A stretch of DNA of 64,000 nt, from assembly GCA_036785705.1 (NCBI GenBank), contig JAWUZG010000084.1:9809501-9873500 (forward strand), written 5' to 3'. Below, in pieces: positions 14,801 through 28,707 of the stretch. This DNA is from Acanthornis magna. Lineage: Eukaryota; Chordata; Aves; Passeriformes; Acanthizidae. The position numbers were made by a program, and so were the translations under genes. Positions within the stretch are counted from its first letter, which is position 1. Each line of letters starts with the position of its first letter. The notes beneath the pieces are model-generated. The model was not told the origin of the DNA. It searched no databases and saw only the letters and a program-made list of their open reading frames with translations.

Positions 14801-15489
14801 TACCCCAGGAATAAAAGTTACTGAGCTTTAAAAAGTAACAGATTCACTACTAGTATTAAAAAAGACAAAACCAGGAATACTCTTGTTTGCATAAGTTGCA
14901 GTTGATCTTATTTGGTAAGACTGTAAGTGTCCTAATTTGGTTTTAAAAGTAAAATCAATTGTAAATTTATTTAGACCAATTTACCTGCCTGCCTGTTGTA
15001 CATCACTGGGCCTGTATTGATTGTTTGAGATGGAACTCATTCCAAATTGTATTGATTTAATTCATTAGCAAATTTTTAGCAAAGCGTATTTTGTTGTTTC
15101 AGGGCAGAAGTACATAAAGCTCCATTTAGAGACTGCAGGACTGAGCAGGGGAGGTATGGGAGGGGGCTAGAACTTTTCAAATGAAAAAGATTTACAAGCA
15201 GTAACATGAATCATCTGTTTCTGATAAAAAAACTGCTTTCCAAACAATAAATAGGAAAAACAAGGACTGGAAAAAGCCTAGATACATTGATGGGGAGAAA
15301 ATCCAGTTGGTGTAATAAGAATGAGGTGAATAATTCATAAATAGTACAGTGTATTGGTCATTTTAACAGACATTTTGATTTATGGATTTAAATAGCCTAA
15401 AATAGCTCAACAATTTATAAATCATCTTAAAATCAACAGATCATGAGTAGATTTGTCTGGCTTTACAGCAAGGCAGTCGAGCTGCATTT

Positions 15490-15530
15490 GTTACCTTGGC
15501 AACTGAAGGTACCTCAGTTACCATGGCTAC
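15490..15530 (+). promoter_or_regulatory. Tandem pair of RFX X-box-like palindromes
   Basis: GTTACCTTGGCAAC at 15490-15503 and GTTACCATGGCTAC at 15517-15530 both fit the X-box bound by RFX transcription factors (RGYYRCC, spacer, RRYARC, close to GTTGCCATGGCAAC). The first is a full two-sided match. The second has one imperfect half-site (GGCTAC). Their starts are 27 bp apart on the same face of the sequence. RFX factors act in neurons and ciliated cells, so an intronic enhancer for this neuronal channel gene is plausible. That role is inferred from motif matches only. Confidence 0.5.
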
Positions 15531-18500
15531 AGCGCCTTTAAAATACGGTTGGCAATTCCTCCCTCCCCAACTTTTGTGACTATTTTGAAAAGGAATTTAA
15601 AAATAAAAAAGAAGAAATCCTAGTACTCTGTCAACACTTGCACTGAGACAAAAGGTCTGCAAAATGCAAATTTTCTCAACCCACAAGGCCAGGTTAAAGA
15701 TAAGCTAATTTTTCTGCTGCAAATCTTTAGCTCACTGAGACACTGTGTTATGAAGAGCCTGGATCTGGGAATCCACAATCTTGGATTATGAAGAGCTTGA
15801 TCATCACATACTCGGCTCAACATTTCACATCAAAACCCAGCTCTGTTGCTCACTGGAAAAAGCGGTGCAGAAATGGACTCCTACCACATCGTAAATCCTC
15901 TGTGTACCAAGGCTTCCCACAAACAGGCAGCTGCCTGGATTGCTTAATGAGATATGGGAAAAGCAGTCAGAAATCCTGGGTTCTTGTTTCTGAGGTAGAT
16001 GAGGTGGCAACAGGGAATGCATTCACCTCCCCAGACTCCAGTCAGTACCCGAGATGTGCTTCCTGTGTCTGGAAAGGATGGCTTTATGGAGGAAACCATT
16101 TACTGCACTCAAAACAGTGTCCCTGAATTATCCTGAGGTAAGAGTGGCATTTATGCTGCTAAACTGCAAGTAATCTGTTTAGGGAAGTCACTTGCACCTA
16201 ATGCACCAAGATGGGAAAAAGCTTTTCTGGCTTTCCGGAAAATTGTGGACCTTAATCTGAGGCACAGGGTATTCAAGGAAGAGGCCACAATGCCTCTATC
16301 ACCCCATTGAGGTTATACTCTGAGTTAAATATAAAAACACTTCAAGCTCTGATTGAGAAATAAATAATTTTTAAAAAATAATCACAAACTTTGATTTTGG
16401 CATCTCCTGATTCCCAACTAGCTCTGTGCTTTAAAATCCCTTTTAACTTTCCCTCCCTAGGAAACAGCTTCTTGTGCTCTTCTACAACATTCAATTACAT
16501 ATAGTTGGTTTTATAAGCAGGCTTATGGCAGCACACAATTGCTACAAATCACTCAAGAATTAGAAATGGAGCAAGTGAAAATAATCCCTTCGGGGTGAAT
16601 GCTATTTTTCATCCTTGTTTGCTAACAGAATACCTGGCTCAAACACAAGTCCTGTCTTTATCCTCTCTTCTCCAACTTCATCCCCAGTCCCCTCTCAGTT
16701 TCCCTTAAATTTTTATGCAGTTTTGTGCCTATTATATAGATACTTGCTAGGGAAGATTTCCAGAAGTGATTAATGATTTCTGGCGATTCACAGTTATTGA
16801 GTCTTCAAGTCAAAATCTCCTTAAGGGCTAAATTTTAATAAGCCATCAGTCTGATCCTGGTAAAATATCTGATAAGAAATCTTAGTGTTAAGGACTTCAA
16901 AGTCTCATGACAAAGTATTGAGGACACTAGAAAGGACAGTGGAAATGTTTTCACCCTTTTCTTAAGCCAGAGTGGCCATTTCCAGAGTCATTGATGTCAC
17001 AAAGAACAAAACTCCAAGAGCCAACACAGATCTGAGCACTGCCCCCCCATTCTTTACACCCCACACGTTTGCTGTGTGTTGGACTCACTGCACTGCAAGG
17101 GTAAAAGGAAGAACGTGGCTCAAGGACTGAGCTGGAATTTCACAACCAGATAGCTTTGAACTCTGCAAACACAAGTTCCGGGGGACCATATCTTGGCCAA
17201 CAGACACAGGACCCTAACAACAGCCCAGCACTCCAAATCTCACACACTACCCATCCCTGGGGAAGTTTAGATATTAAGATATAGGTTTTGCACAATGTCC
17301 CCTAATTTTGCCCCAATCCAAAATCTTGATACTGATACTTGTGTGGTCAAAGTTAAAACAACATACTAAAGAAACACAGGCTCTAACCTTTGAGCCCCAC
17401 AATCACCTTGTCAATGGACAGAAGTAGTACCTAATTGTTTTGCCTTACAAAACAGTTGCAGAGATTAATACCTATATTAACATTTCAACAGCAATTCCAA
17501 GCTATAGAGTTCCACACTGTTAAATGCTACACAGTATTTTGGATTCTCTGTAGTGCAGGTAGATGCATAATATTCAAACAGAGTTGTTTCAAATGAAAGA
17601 TATTTCCTTTATGTCTGAGGTTAGAATTCAGAAACTGAGTTGGTCTTCAGCCACACTTAGCATCATACCTGCATGTGCACTTGAATAAACCTAAGAAATG
17701 AAAATACACCTCAGATGATACAGCCAGAAGACAGTAAACAATAAAAGGTAAGAGGATCCAATTATCCCACAAGATGTTGAGTGTACTGCAGAGCACAAGC
17801 TAAACACATTTGCGTAATACTGCCAGCAAACCTTTTAGAATATTTTACATTCCTTTCACCTTATGCAGAAAGCAAATTTTCTCTAAGTTTAGGCTATGGC
17901 TTACCTTGTGCTCCTTTCCAAATATTTCCATCTTTCTTTGGACCTTGACTGCACAAGAGGTTGGTTTCAGAAGTGGTTGCTTGTTGCTTATGCAGTACAC
18001 TGCAGAAGGTGTTCAAAGGGCTCCTCCGAGCCTTTTGTAGCCCCAGCTGAAAGGGGTTAACAGGGAGATTATTTAGTGTGGCACCAGAGGAGAGGGTGGC
18101 TCTCACCCGCAAAGGATTGTTGGGAGCCCTTTTGACAAGGCCAAGCAATCAGCTCTGCAGCAATATCCCTGGAAATCCTCCCTCTAGCAAGGCCCCCACA
18201 GCTGCTAACACTGAGCTGGCTCATGGCAGGGGTGGGGCGGTCACCACGTGTAGCTGATGGCAGGGCTGGTGCCACAGGTGCTGGATGTGACCCACCAATT
18301 AAGCCTTAAAAACATAACGAGGACAAGGCTCTTTCATTGCTCTCCTCCATGGAAGCACGGAGTTTTTGCACATCTGTAGGCATGCACTAGTGTGGCTAGA
18401 TTGGGTACAGCAGGAGAGAATACTGTACCAGGGAAAACAAGGATGATACAACTTTCTCCTTTAAATCAGGATGGCGCTGTCAGCAAGGGGCATGGCAGTG

Positions 18501-18889
18501 TGCACCAACTGCCCTGTGCCACATACCACGATGGGAGTTCATGCCATGGGCAGGTGCCCTCATGAGTTTGGGTTGTACATTATGCTTTCCATAAATATCA
18601 TCTATATACTTGCCCACAAAATAATGGGATCTCACCACAAAGGAAATGGGCTGTTTTCCATGGGAGAGAAAAAGAAAATAAAATTATTGGGGAAGCAAAG
18701 TGTGTGACTGCCCAAACAGGAGACTGGCACCAAGGGACCACCTTATGGTGCTGGTTGCTTACTGCTGACACATTTAAGCATGGGGCCACAGAAACAGAGG
18801 AATAAATACTTTCTTCTTCAGACAGACAGGAGAACTGGTGTAGGGGAAAAAAACCCTCCATCTTGCTGGTCTGAGTCAAGACAGACTAT

Positions 18890-19198
18890 AAAAAATCCTT
18901 TAGGCTTGAAGTGACTTTTAAAAGTGATCTGGTCCAACACCCTGCAGTGAGCAGGGACATCTTCAACTACATCAGATTGCTCAGAGCCCTGTCTAACCTG
19001 ACCTTGAATGTTTCCAGGGATGGGACATCTACAACCTCTCTGGGCAACTTGTTCTGGTGTTTTACCACTCTCATAATGGAAAAAACTTCTTCCTTAGATA
19101 TAAGCCTAAATCTCTCATTTAGGTTAAAACCATTAACTCTTGTGTAATTGCAACAGGCCTTGCTCACACGTCTGTCCCTATCTTTCTTATATGACAAA
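18890..19198 (-). mobile_element. CR1 LINE 3' fragment, minus strand
   Basis: The plus strand reads as the reverse complement of an avian CR1 3' region: a stretch like TGATCTGGTCCAACACC, then GCAGGGACATCTTCAACTA, then AGGGATGGGACATCTACAAC, then CTCTGGGCAACTTGTTC and a TTTCTTCCTTAGATA-type block. These occur in the order and spacing of the conserved CR1 tail. Only about 300 bp remain, so the copy is heavily 5'-truncated, as most avian CR1s are. It lies in KCNC1 intron 1, antisense to the gene. The boundaries are approximate. Confidence 0.85.
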
Positions 19199-19763
19199 GG
19201 CTATTTTGGAAGTTGCCTAAAAGAGCTACCAGCACAGTTTTATAAGTTATGTTGTCACTAATTTGGATATCTAAAATGGCTCACAGCCAGTCAAAACCTA
19301 GTACTGACAAAGATTGCTGTCAGTGGAAATTTTGTACGCTCCCATCCTGTGCATTATGCTTGCACAAATTAATCTGTGCAAGAGCCTCTGTCTAACTATG
19401 GAATGAAAACATTCTTTGCTTTCCAAAATGCTGCCTAATTTTTTATTAGTTTTTGGATTTTTTTTTTTGGTTGTAATAGTTATAAATTATGTGGATATAC
19501 TTTTATATAATTACATAATAATATTGATATTTGATATTTAGGTTTTGTAAAGCAAACGCACAAAAAGGTCTCAATATTTAGTAACATATTTAGGCCATCT
19601 AGGAGCTTAACAGGACTTTTGTGCTACACCCTGCCCAAAGGTAGGAAAGAACCATGGCCATAATACTTTAAAAGCACAAACTGGTAGCTCTGGATTAAGC
19701 TAAGCAAACAATATAGGAGGAAAAATGCCTTTAACACACTGCTAGTCATATACTGGATAACCC

Positions 19764-19813
19764 AAAAAAAAAAAAAAAAAAAAAAAAAGAAAAGAAAAAG
19801 AAAGAAGAAGAAA
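19764..19813. repeat. Poly-A (25 bases) followed by GA-rich tract
   Basis: Twenty-five A residues from 19764 to 19788 run into a degenerate AAAAG/GAAG tract. This is a simple low-complexity repeat in intron 1. Confidence 0.9.
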
Positions 19814-22800
19814 TGGTTTCTTTGAATTATGTGAAATTACCCAAAATGAAGCAGTCATTGAAATTCCTGAGGTTTAACATTCTTATTTTTAGCCACCTTG
19901 TTAAGAACTCTGGCTTTTCAGGGAATACATCATCTGTGACATCCATCCACATAAACTGCAGTGAAAACAGGAAATCCTGAGCTCAACATTTACTGGCACT
20001 ATAGCGATCCCAGGGCTTCCAGTTTTCCAGGGTGAGGAGTTATTTTGAGTGTCTCCATTCTGAGGCGCTAAACTCAGCTATCAGAGGGTAAACACTCAGC
20101 TGCTCCCAGAATTTAAAGCTCTTTGGAACATATCCCACAGAGTCAGAAAGTGAGGTTTCAAAATCCATGGTCCAAATATGAAATAAGTTGGTCTGTAGAG
20201 GAATTCTATGATAATTATTTTTGCTATAGTACTGCTTTGGGAGAGAAATTGGATTAAGGACCCCACCACCACAGGCACTGCAGACCCAGACTGCTCACCT
20301 TTGGGGCTTGATGCATTCTGGACCTTCCACTTCATCCCATGGAGGAGCATTATCCTGCAGCCTGCCCCACCCCAGCAGCTGTGTGTGAGTGTGTGTGGAA
20401 GGTGTGCAGACAGACCTCACACCCTGGCCGAGGCTGGTTATGGAACCAGCCTGCCCACATGGGAAACTCCTAAAGGTTGGACAGGTACTCATTTGAATTT
20501 GTCTTGAAGCAGAAGTATTATTGTCTCCATACAAACATGGTCTGGAACACACTCCAAATACCTGGGCTTCGAAGCCACAGGGAGAAAAGTTGGCCTTGCA
20601 TGTTAAAGAGTTCTACATTCAGGGCAAAGCCTCTCTGCATTTCAGGTGTTTTCTTACAGATTTTGCACTCGATACTCCCACATATTGGAGGGTTTCCTCT
20701 TGCAAAAAAAGCTAAGTAAGCAGGGCATGATCCTCCTTAAGGAGCAGGAGACCACCGAGCACCCTCTGCCTCCTTCATACCTGTAACAATTTCATTCCTC
20801 AGGGCTGGCAGGAAGCTGAGGTTGGCAAATCAAACCTCACTGAGAGTGGACTCTAAAAGGCTGCAGAAATAACGTCTCCAGCTCTATGAAAGGCTTCTAG
20901 CACCACTTCAAAAGTAGGTTTGAGAGAGGCTGCACACCATGAAAGCATAAGCATGTGAATTAAGCCACCTTTGGGCAAGTCACAGTGCAGAAGCTGTAAC
21001 AAAAAGGGAAAAAAATAGACCAGGAGCAAATTAGAGAGGGAGGAAGTGTGATTTTCTCAGAAGATAAATCCAGAACAAAGGTGGTGAGGTGAGATCCTGA
21101 AAATCCTAATGCATGACACCACCACCATTCATCGCTACAAAACCCTCCTTTTCAGTTTAGAACAGAAACTGTGCAGAGTCCAAAAAATGCTATCTACTGC
21201 CTAATAGAAAAAGATTGAAACTCCTAGTATTAATGAGCAATTAAAGTTTCCTGGTTTCACTTGCCATATGTTAATGTTCCATGTATGACATGTTACATGA
21301 CTTTCTCAGTTTCTTTTATGCTAAAGTTTTTGACGGAACTGACAGCATGAAAGTGTGTGGCAACATCTGAAAATGAAATTAATAATTATAATGAATTTAT
21401 GCAGCCAAAATATGAGCATATAAAAACAGTAGTCAAGGACTCATGGGACATTTGAATGTTTAGTGGTTGTTAGCTTACAGAAGAAGGAAAACACCTGCAA
21501 ATTTCTAAATGCTTAGTTGTCTGTGATGGATAGGACAGAAGTGAACAAGCTTAAGATGAAGAAAAGATGATTTAGGTTAGGCTTTAGGAAGCAAAATATA
21601 GATAAAAACGGTGAAGTGCTGGGATACATTTCCTGCAGAATTACTATTAAATTCACCAATAGACATCCTGAACAACAGTCAGTGTAGTTTTCAGGAATGA
21701 TCAAAGACTGTGCTTTGGGACAGGGAAATGACAATTTTGAAGGTCCCTATCAAGCATACATTTCTGCAGTCCCCCAGAGACGGAAGGCTTACTTTCACAC
21801 TTACAGCTCTTCTGCTGTGTCTCATATGCTCAGCTGCAGGAGTCTTGGGGCCCTTTTGGATCAGGAATCTCTATATATGTTAAGAATTTCCCACTGAGCC
21901 ACTGCTGAGCAATATGAAACATTCCTTGGTCCCACCATACTGTTCCCATTTAGTTCTCACTACCAGATTAGGGAGTAGCAAGGAAGCCTTGAAAAATAAA
22001 TTCACTTCTGTGTCAATGTTCCTATTAAATCACAAGACTTAATCTGTCCTAGATGAAACTGGAAGGCTTGCCTGTGACCTACAAAGAACCATTCCAGCCC
22101 TTGCCTGGTGACCACCTGGCTGGCCAAGCAGCCCCAGAGGAGCACTGTACATAGCCCACTTCAGTTCGGATGCAGCCTTGCTTATCCCAGTAACTACCTT
22201 GTCAAAGCACATGGCTGCCTGCTAGGACTAACATTTGAGAGATCAGCTTCTAATTTATTTATTGCAATGTCAACACCGAATAACTTAAGCATATTTTCCA
22301 CAGATGACTGCACATTTTTTTTAACACGCTGTTTCATGTCTGCGTGCCACAAAGCATTCCAAGATTTTTTTGCAAGCTGTCATATATTTTTTGGCATTAC
22401 ATAATCATTTTATCCAGGAGCTGCTAGTGGACTTTTTAATCTGACTCTAGCGCAAGCTCTGTCTATCTGCAAGCCTCCTTCTTCCATTTGTCTCAGCTAC
22501 AAAACATGAATTTGAATAATCTTGTGAGTAAGCCAGCATGTTTGCTGATGTGAGCTTCTCTATCAATTGTCTGATCATCTCACTGAATGACAGATTGCTA
22601 AGAGGGTCATCTCTCCCTTCACGGAGAACAGCTCAATGCTAACATCTGATTGTGCCCTACATCATACCTACAAAGAAAGAACTGGATCTTTTCCCCATGC
22701 AAATGATTTCTGTTTCATGATGATTGCTTATAGTATCTTGAAACATCTTCCATTAGGATTCTTAATGAAATATTGCAAAGGTTGCTTTTTGACAGAGTCC

Positions 22801-25136
22801 CAGCTTTTGCTCACTTTCACAACATTATCTGGTTGCTAGTGTCGTGTGCCTACATTTAGTCATCTGATCAGTCATACAGATTCAGTATTACTTTCAAAAA
22901 TTCAGCAGAATTACTTGCACATTAAAAATGAGTCATTTGTTTGAATCAGGGTCCATATCTCTAACAAAGCCTGGAAAATTGGTCTTGACATAATGAAGTG
23001 TTTATAAAGCTAAGTATTTTAAAGCAGATTTCATTTAACCATACTTTGGCTGAGCTGCAGCAAAAAGATTTGTCTCGTTCGATATTTCGGTGACACATGG
23101 GCTAAATGAAAATAATTTTAAATTAAGAGTGGTTAAAGCACCATTTACAGATTAAAACGAAAACTAGGCAAAACTTTGAGATTCAAGTCACAGATAGGCA
23201 AATGTTGGCATTTTCATGGAAATGCAGTAGTTTTGAGAGATAAACCTCAATTAGATGAACTAATGTAAGAGAAAGCTGGTAAAGTACTTGAAGAGATACC
23301 TTGTAAATATAAACCCTGGGGCTTTATGCAGGTCTAGCACAGGTTGCTGGGTATATTTGAATTACTGATGTTTTGTAGAAAAGCAAATCCTATGTTGCCA
23401 GCAGTGATTTGAAACTCTTCAAAGCCTAACCTTTTCCTGCAAGTATTTACCAGGGATAGACAAAGTGAAAAATTACTAGACTTGGGATTTTTACATTATT
23501 CTGTCCATCCACACCGCTCAGCCCTCTCCCACTCCCCCAAAACAAACAACTAAACCCCAAAACAAACTAACCCAAACACATTGGGTCTTACTAGAGTCGC
23601 AATATACTTTTCTGGAAGCTCCACAGCACTAAGAGTACCATCGTTTCTCCTTCAGAGACAAAGTTCTATGGTGACTTGTATGTTCTCACCTCCCATTTCA
23701 GTCTTGGCAAGCCCTGGGTCCTCCTAAGAGAGAAGCAGCAAACCTCCTGCTGCTCAGAGGCCCCATTCATACAGACTGAGATGACAACTGCTTAGTTCCT
23801 GTTCTTTGCTGGTTCAATAGGACCAGAAGTGTTATCATGTAGTGATTTAAAAATTTTTGCCATCAAAACCAAAATTCACTGGAATAGATCAGTAGAAAGA
23901 GATGATGCCACTTACATAGAAAATTTCCTGATGCTTCAACAGATGTAGTTCAATCAAAATGCCACCTTTCTATGCTTTTCATCCAGAGGTTCTGGGAAGG
24001 GTAGAATTTCCTGAATTTCCCTATAAAAGGATAGGGATCAAGAATCAGTTTTAAAAATATTTCTGATAGCAGATGGAATGGAAAAGGCTGGCAAATCCTC
24101 TCTGAGTGTGCTGTGTTTCTTTTCTCCCATCTAGCTTGAGTAGGATTGTTAAATGATTCTGAGCAGTATCAAAGGAGAAGAGCACGTGTCTGTGGCATGC
24201 AGCTGCTACTAACTCGCTCTGAACGTGTGTTCTGGAATGAATTATGAATAGCGTGTCGTGTACACCGCTATTTCCTAGAAAACAAACTCTGGAGTTACTG
24301 AAACCTGACTTGCAAAAGCCCTGCTGCTTCCACTGCCACCACACACATTCCTTATTGTCTCTGATCCAAGAGTGCTGCCAAGACTCAGCCAAGGTCTCCC
24401 TTCCCAGGTCCCCACTCCAGACACACATTGGTCTGGACAGGGAGCAGATACAAGCTGGCAGAGAGTACCAAGCCCCAAAGTTTATTATCTCAATTAAATT
24501 TAAAAAAATAGACAAAGGATGGTGTAAAAGATACAGGCCCACATGGTTGAGGACTAAGAATATGTCAATGGTGGAGGTTGGAAAAGAGCCTCATTCATCT
24601 GATTCCTGTGCTGGTCCTTTGTCACCAGCCTTCGCTTGCTGCCCATCTGCACTGAAGTCTGGAAATTCCAGGCACCATATCAATGAATTCTAGCAGGTTA
24701 CCCAACATATTTGTTTAGAAACAAGCATAAAAAAGGTTTCTTATCTGCAACACCAGAACTATCTCAGACACGCAAGGTAAAGTGCTGTTTTAGAAAATTA
24801 CTCCCAGAGGTAAAGAGCAAACCCTGTGTATTTAATGCTGTCTGGTCCAATCCTCAGACCTTTTTCCTGAGTGAGCCTAGCCTCCTAATCATCATGTATT
24901 AGAAGGTTTATTTGGGTCTTTAAGGCTGTTGGACTTCTGTTTTCTTTCCATGCTGAGTGGAAAGACGCTGGCTAATTATTCATGAGTGGCTACATCTGAT
25001 TCCATTACCTTGCTCCTTCTACAGCTCTGCAAAGTTGATGTGAAACACTACTGTTCTGAATTAATCGGTACTTCATATTTCCACTGCGCTGGCAAAAATG
25101 GCTGGGTTAGACCAGACAGTGGAGAAGCAGGGAGAA

Positions 25137-25182
25137 GAGCTAGCTAGCTAGCTAGATAGGTAGACAGACAGACAGATAGATT
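25137..25182. repeat. Compound tetranucleotide microsatellite (TAGC)n-(TAGA/CAGA)n
   Basis: GAGC is followed by repeated TAGC units, then TAGA, TAGG, TAGA and several CAGA units. This compound tetranucleotide microsatellite is likely to be length-polymorphic. Confidence 0.9.
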
Positions 25183-27477
25183 TAATCAGAGGTAACATAT
25201 ATTAGATTATTAAATTCTAGGGGCATGACACCTTTTAGACTCTTTCAAAAGAAACTTACTAAAATATAGCTGTTATTAACAGAAATTATGCAAGAGTGTA
25301 ATTTCTTCTCTCTCCAGAATGAAAACATTTTAATGTAACATATATTTTAATCCAAATCTCCCTCTTTAAATCTCCTGTCTGCCTTCTCTTATGGCTTTTG
25401 TGGTTTTGGACAATTTGAGATTTTTCTTTGTTGGTATTAGAGCCAGGAAAAAAAAGTGATAGCAGCAGCATTTCTAGTGAAATAGAAATCATTCACATGT
25501 CAAAGCAAATAAAAGAGTTTTGATCACTTCAAACACTTCACCTAGGTATTTTCTTTAATTATAGAAATTTTAGATGCCATTATGTAACTCAACAGCATGT
25601 GACATCACTTCTTAAAATCCTCACTCCTTTCCCCCAGACCATTCAGACCCTAGGAAGAGAAACTGCTGTAAAATGCAAGGAGAAAGAAGATTAAGAACCA
25701 CTAAATTATACAAGAGCAATCCATTGGTTTGATTAGTTTCAGACCATTATTAGTGAAATAAAAAGAGACAGACTTATTTCCAAAGACAATAGAACGTGTG
25801 AGTCCCATAGCCTTCACCAGATTTTATCAGCATTACCCATCTCTGGATTTGACAAGTTATTGTGTTAGGCACAATGGGTGAGCTCTGTGGTGGGCCAGAG
25901 AGAACTACTTTTTTGACACCTTTGGCAGGAACTAATGCTGGTCTCCCTAGAAAAGCCTGCGCTCTGATTTTTGCGCTATTAGATTATGCTTCAGTCTCAG
26001 ATAATTAATTAACCAAGAAAAACACTCCGAAGAAAAAAGGGGTGACAGCAATATGAACTGGTGATCACAAACATAAGTCTATGGCAATGATACCTGCAGT
26101 AAGCTGCTAAATTTCTGTGCTCCAAGAAGCGGCAGGTAATAAATCTATCAGAGATGGGTGCCAGTGAACAAATTGTCAGGCCCGACTTTTGGGCATTTCT
26201 GCACTTAAATTGGAGAAAAGTAAAACTGGAAAAAAAACACTGGGATTCTTCCTGTCAATACCATTACTCAGACATAGTTTTATGAAATCTTGAAAGCAGA
26301 CTCATGCTTCCAAAACCACAAAGTGTACAAAAACATGCCCATCCCTGGGAAAGGATGCTGTTAAATACAGGTAGGAGGAAGCATTCACTTCACATTCATT
26401 TAGGAGTGCTTCCTGCTCTGCTGAAGTGGGGACTAAAAGCTCTCAATTACCCTCTGAAGTCAAGGTGTACGCACACAAGGGCTAACAATGAGAGAAATTA
26501 TGGGTGTGATGTTCTCTGCCAATAACACTGCCAGCCTGTACCACTGCACAGAACTTAAATGCCCGTCCAGAATTGATTATTTGTTCCCTTTAATACAGCA
26601 AAACATCAGTTTCAAGATACTTGCTGTACAAGGTCAGCCTGAAGGTTGTCCTAAGCAGGAAAAACTCACTCAGGAGACACATTCGTGTACACCAAGGGGA
26701 GGATTGCATTTGGAGTCTAGATAAAGAAAGAGGCTATCTTCACAGACGCCTTAAAATGAAAAAATTGTTTAATTCCCCTCTCTCCTTCTTACCTGTGAGT
26801 GCTACCTGCACTTCCTTCTGCAGCCTGAATTCTCAGGCTCTGTGACTCTATGCAACAATCTGCTCCCAGGCTGGAAGAAAGCAGGCATGCTACGGCTGCT
26901 AGGAACATCTTCCTGACTTCTTGGTGCAAGATGCCTTTTGTTTCTCATTTTACTCATGTGCAGACAATTAATCCCTGAGTGTTATCGATATGGTACACAA
27001 AATTGCTTTGACCATTTAAAAGACTCTTCAGCTTCTTTTCAGGGAGGCTGCTGATACACTAAAGCCTGTAACATTTAGATAAAAGCATATAGAACATATA
27101 AACATTTATATAGGATCACAAAGCACATGACCAACACCACCTATTTTACAGATGGAAAAAGGATGCATAGAGAAATTTCCCTGTTTAACAGGAGAATCTG
27201 ATAAAAAGATACCTGTAATCCTGCTTCTCAATTTCCCTACTCCTCATATTGTTTATCTCCCAGATATATTAGAATTGATTTTTGCACATATCAGCATGTA
27301 TAGTAGACCCTCACATAACAGTGCTGTGAGAATCTGAAGTGTTTAGGGGAAAATATTGTTTTATTTTTTAAATCCGTGACAATGGTTCTGATCTCTTTGA
27401 CAACAAAACTGAATTTGAAAAGCAGAAGAGCCTGTTTGCTTCTGTATCCTTCCAAGCTTATTTGCTCTTTCTAGCCA

Positions 27478-27632
27478 AACAGTGGCACAGGCTGCCCAGA
27501 GAGGCTGTGGGATCTCCAACCTTGGAGATATTCAGACCTGGACCAGGCAAGAGCAGCCTGGTCCAACTTTGAAGTTGTACCAAACAACCTCCAGAGGGCC
27601 CTTCCAACCTAAATGGTTTTGTGATTTTATTC
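27478..27632 (+). mobile_element. CR1 LINE 3' end, plus strand
   Basis: The sequence contains GGCACAGGCTGCCCAGAGAG, then GTGGGATCTCCAACCTTGGA and finally CCCTTCCAACCTAAATGG followed by TTTTGTGATTTTATTCT. This is the standard order of the avian CR1 3' untranslated end, including the degenerate ATTCTRTG-like terminal motif. About 155 bp remain. It lies in the sense orientation in KCNC1 intron 1. Confidence 0.88.
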
Positions 27633-28244
27633 TCTTTAATTTTCTTTGTATTCTATTAAATGGTTCACCACAAATTGTGGCAAATCCATGTTTTTGACTT
27701 TGTTTGCTAATATAGAAGGTCAGGTGTAATTCTGCACTAGGTCTACCCAGGAAAGAAGACAAGAGGAACTTCCTGATTGCAGGAGAGTTTTGGTAGTTTG
27801 AAGCATATGTTATTTTTAATGGGTCTATTCATTTGGCAGCAGCTCTGTCCAGATTATTGCACTGCATTCATTGGCAACACATGGAAGAAACTAGGTTTTT
27901 TTAACCCCTGTGTTGGCTACACTGTTGAAAAAGGGACACTATAAGAACAGGAAACTTAATTATCACAGTTGCTCATGCCCAGAGAAGACAGAGAAATACC
28001 TTATATGACATCTCTTGTCAAGGTGACACACAAGACAAACAAGAACATAACAGAGGTAGGGACCAGAATGGCAAGAGGTATCACCATGACTGTATTACTC
28101 TAACACACAGAGACTTAGATATATGCAAATTACTTAATTGATTAAAGGAGGAGTGAGCAGAGCAACTGTGGTTATGAGACTTGCAAATTTTGGCCTGACT
28201 GCACTGGACTGTACCCCTCAATTATCATTATACAACCAAGAGAT

Positions 28245-28575
28245 CTCCTTTAGGCTGAGGAAACACTGAGAAAAATTGAGAAAGCTGGAGTTGATCTGCT
28301 TGGAAAAGAGAAAGCTCCAGGGAGACCTTATTGCTGTCAAAAAAGTCTCCCTGTCAATACTTAAAAGGGGCTTATAAGAAAGGTATGGACTGACTTTTTA
28401 GTAGGTCCTGTTGTGACAGGACCCAGGGTAATGGTTTTACACTAAAAGAGGAAGATTCACACTAGATATAAGGAAGAGATATTTTTACAATGAAGGTGGT
28501 GAAGCACAGGCACAGATTTCCCCGAGAGGTGGTGGATGCCCCACCCCTGGAAACATTCAAGGCCAGAGTGTAATT
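28245..28575 (+). mobile_element. CR1 LINE 3' fragment, plus strand
   Basis: Blocks typical of the CR1 3' region occur in order: AGCTCCAGGGAGACCTTATT, GATATAAGGAAGAGATATTT, then CCCCGAGAGGTGGTGGATGC and CCCTGGAAACATTCAAGGCC. This copy differs from the one about 600 bp upstream and is more diverged in its first half. The last bases of the family are replaced by unrelated sequence, so its 3' end is eroded. Confidence 0.85.
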
Positions 28576-28686
28576 GTAATCCAACATCCTCTAAAATGAG
28601 ATTCATCTAATTCTGGTACAAGTCATACACTGTAATGAGAATCTCTTCAAGAAAACAGTGTCAGGTGAAAGCCAGTAGATTCATGT

Positions 28687-28707
28687 CCTTTAGGATCCTT
28701 TAGGATC
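28687..28707. repeat. 10-bp direct duplication (CTTTAGGATC)
   Basis: CTTTAGGATC occurs twice in immediate tandem. This is a minor local duplication in intron 1. Confidence 0.8.

Noticed and set aside
15385..15402. Possible MEF2 site (CCTAAAATAGC) near the X-box pair
   Set aside because: It is one base short of the YTAWWWWTAR consensus.
24051..24693. Two long overlapping open frames (163 codons minus, 149 codons plus)
   Set aside because: No recognisable domain or splice context. In 64 kb and six frames at this base composition, one or two frames of this length are expected by chance.
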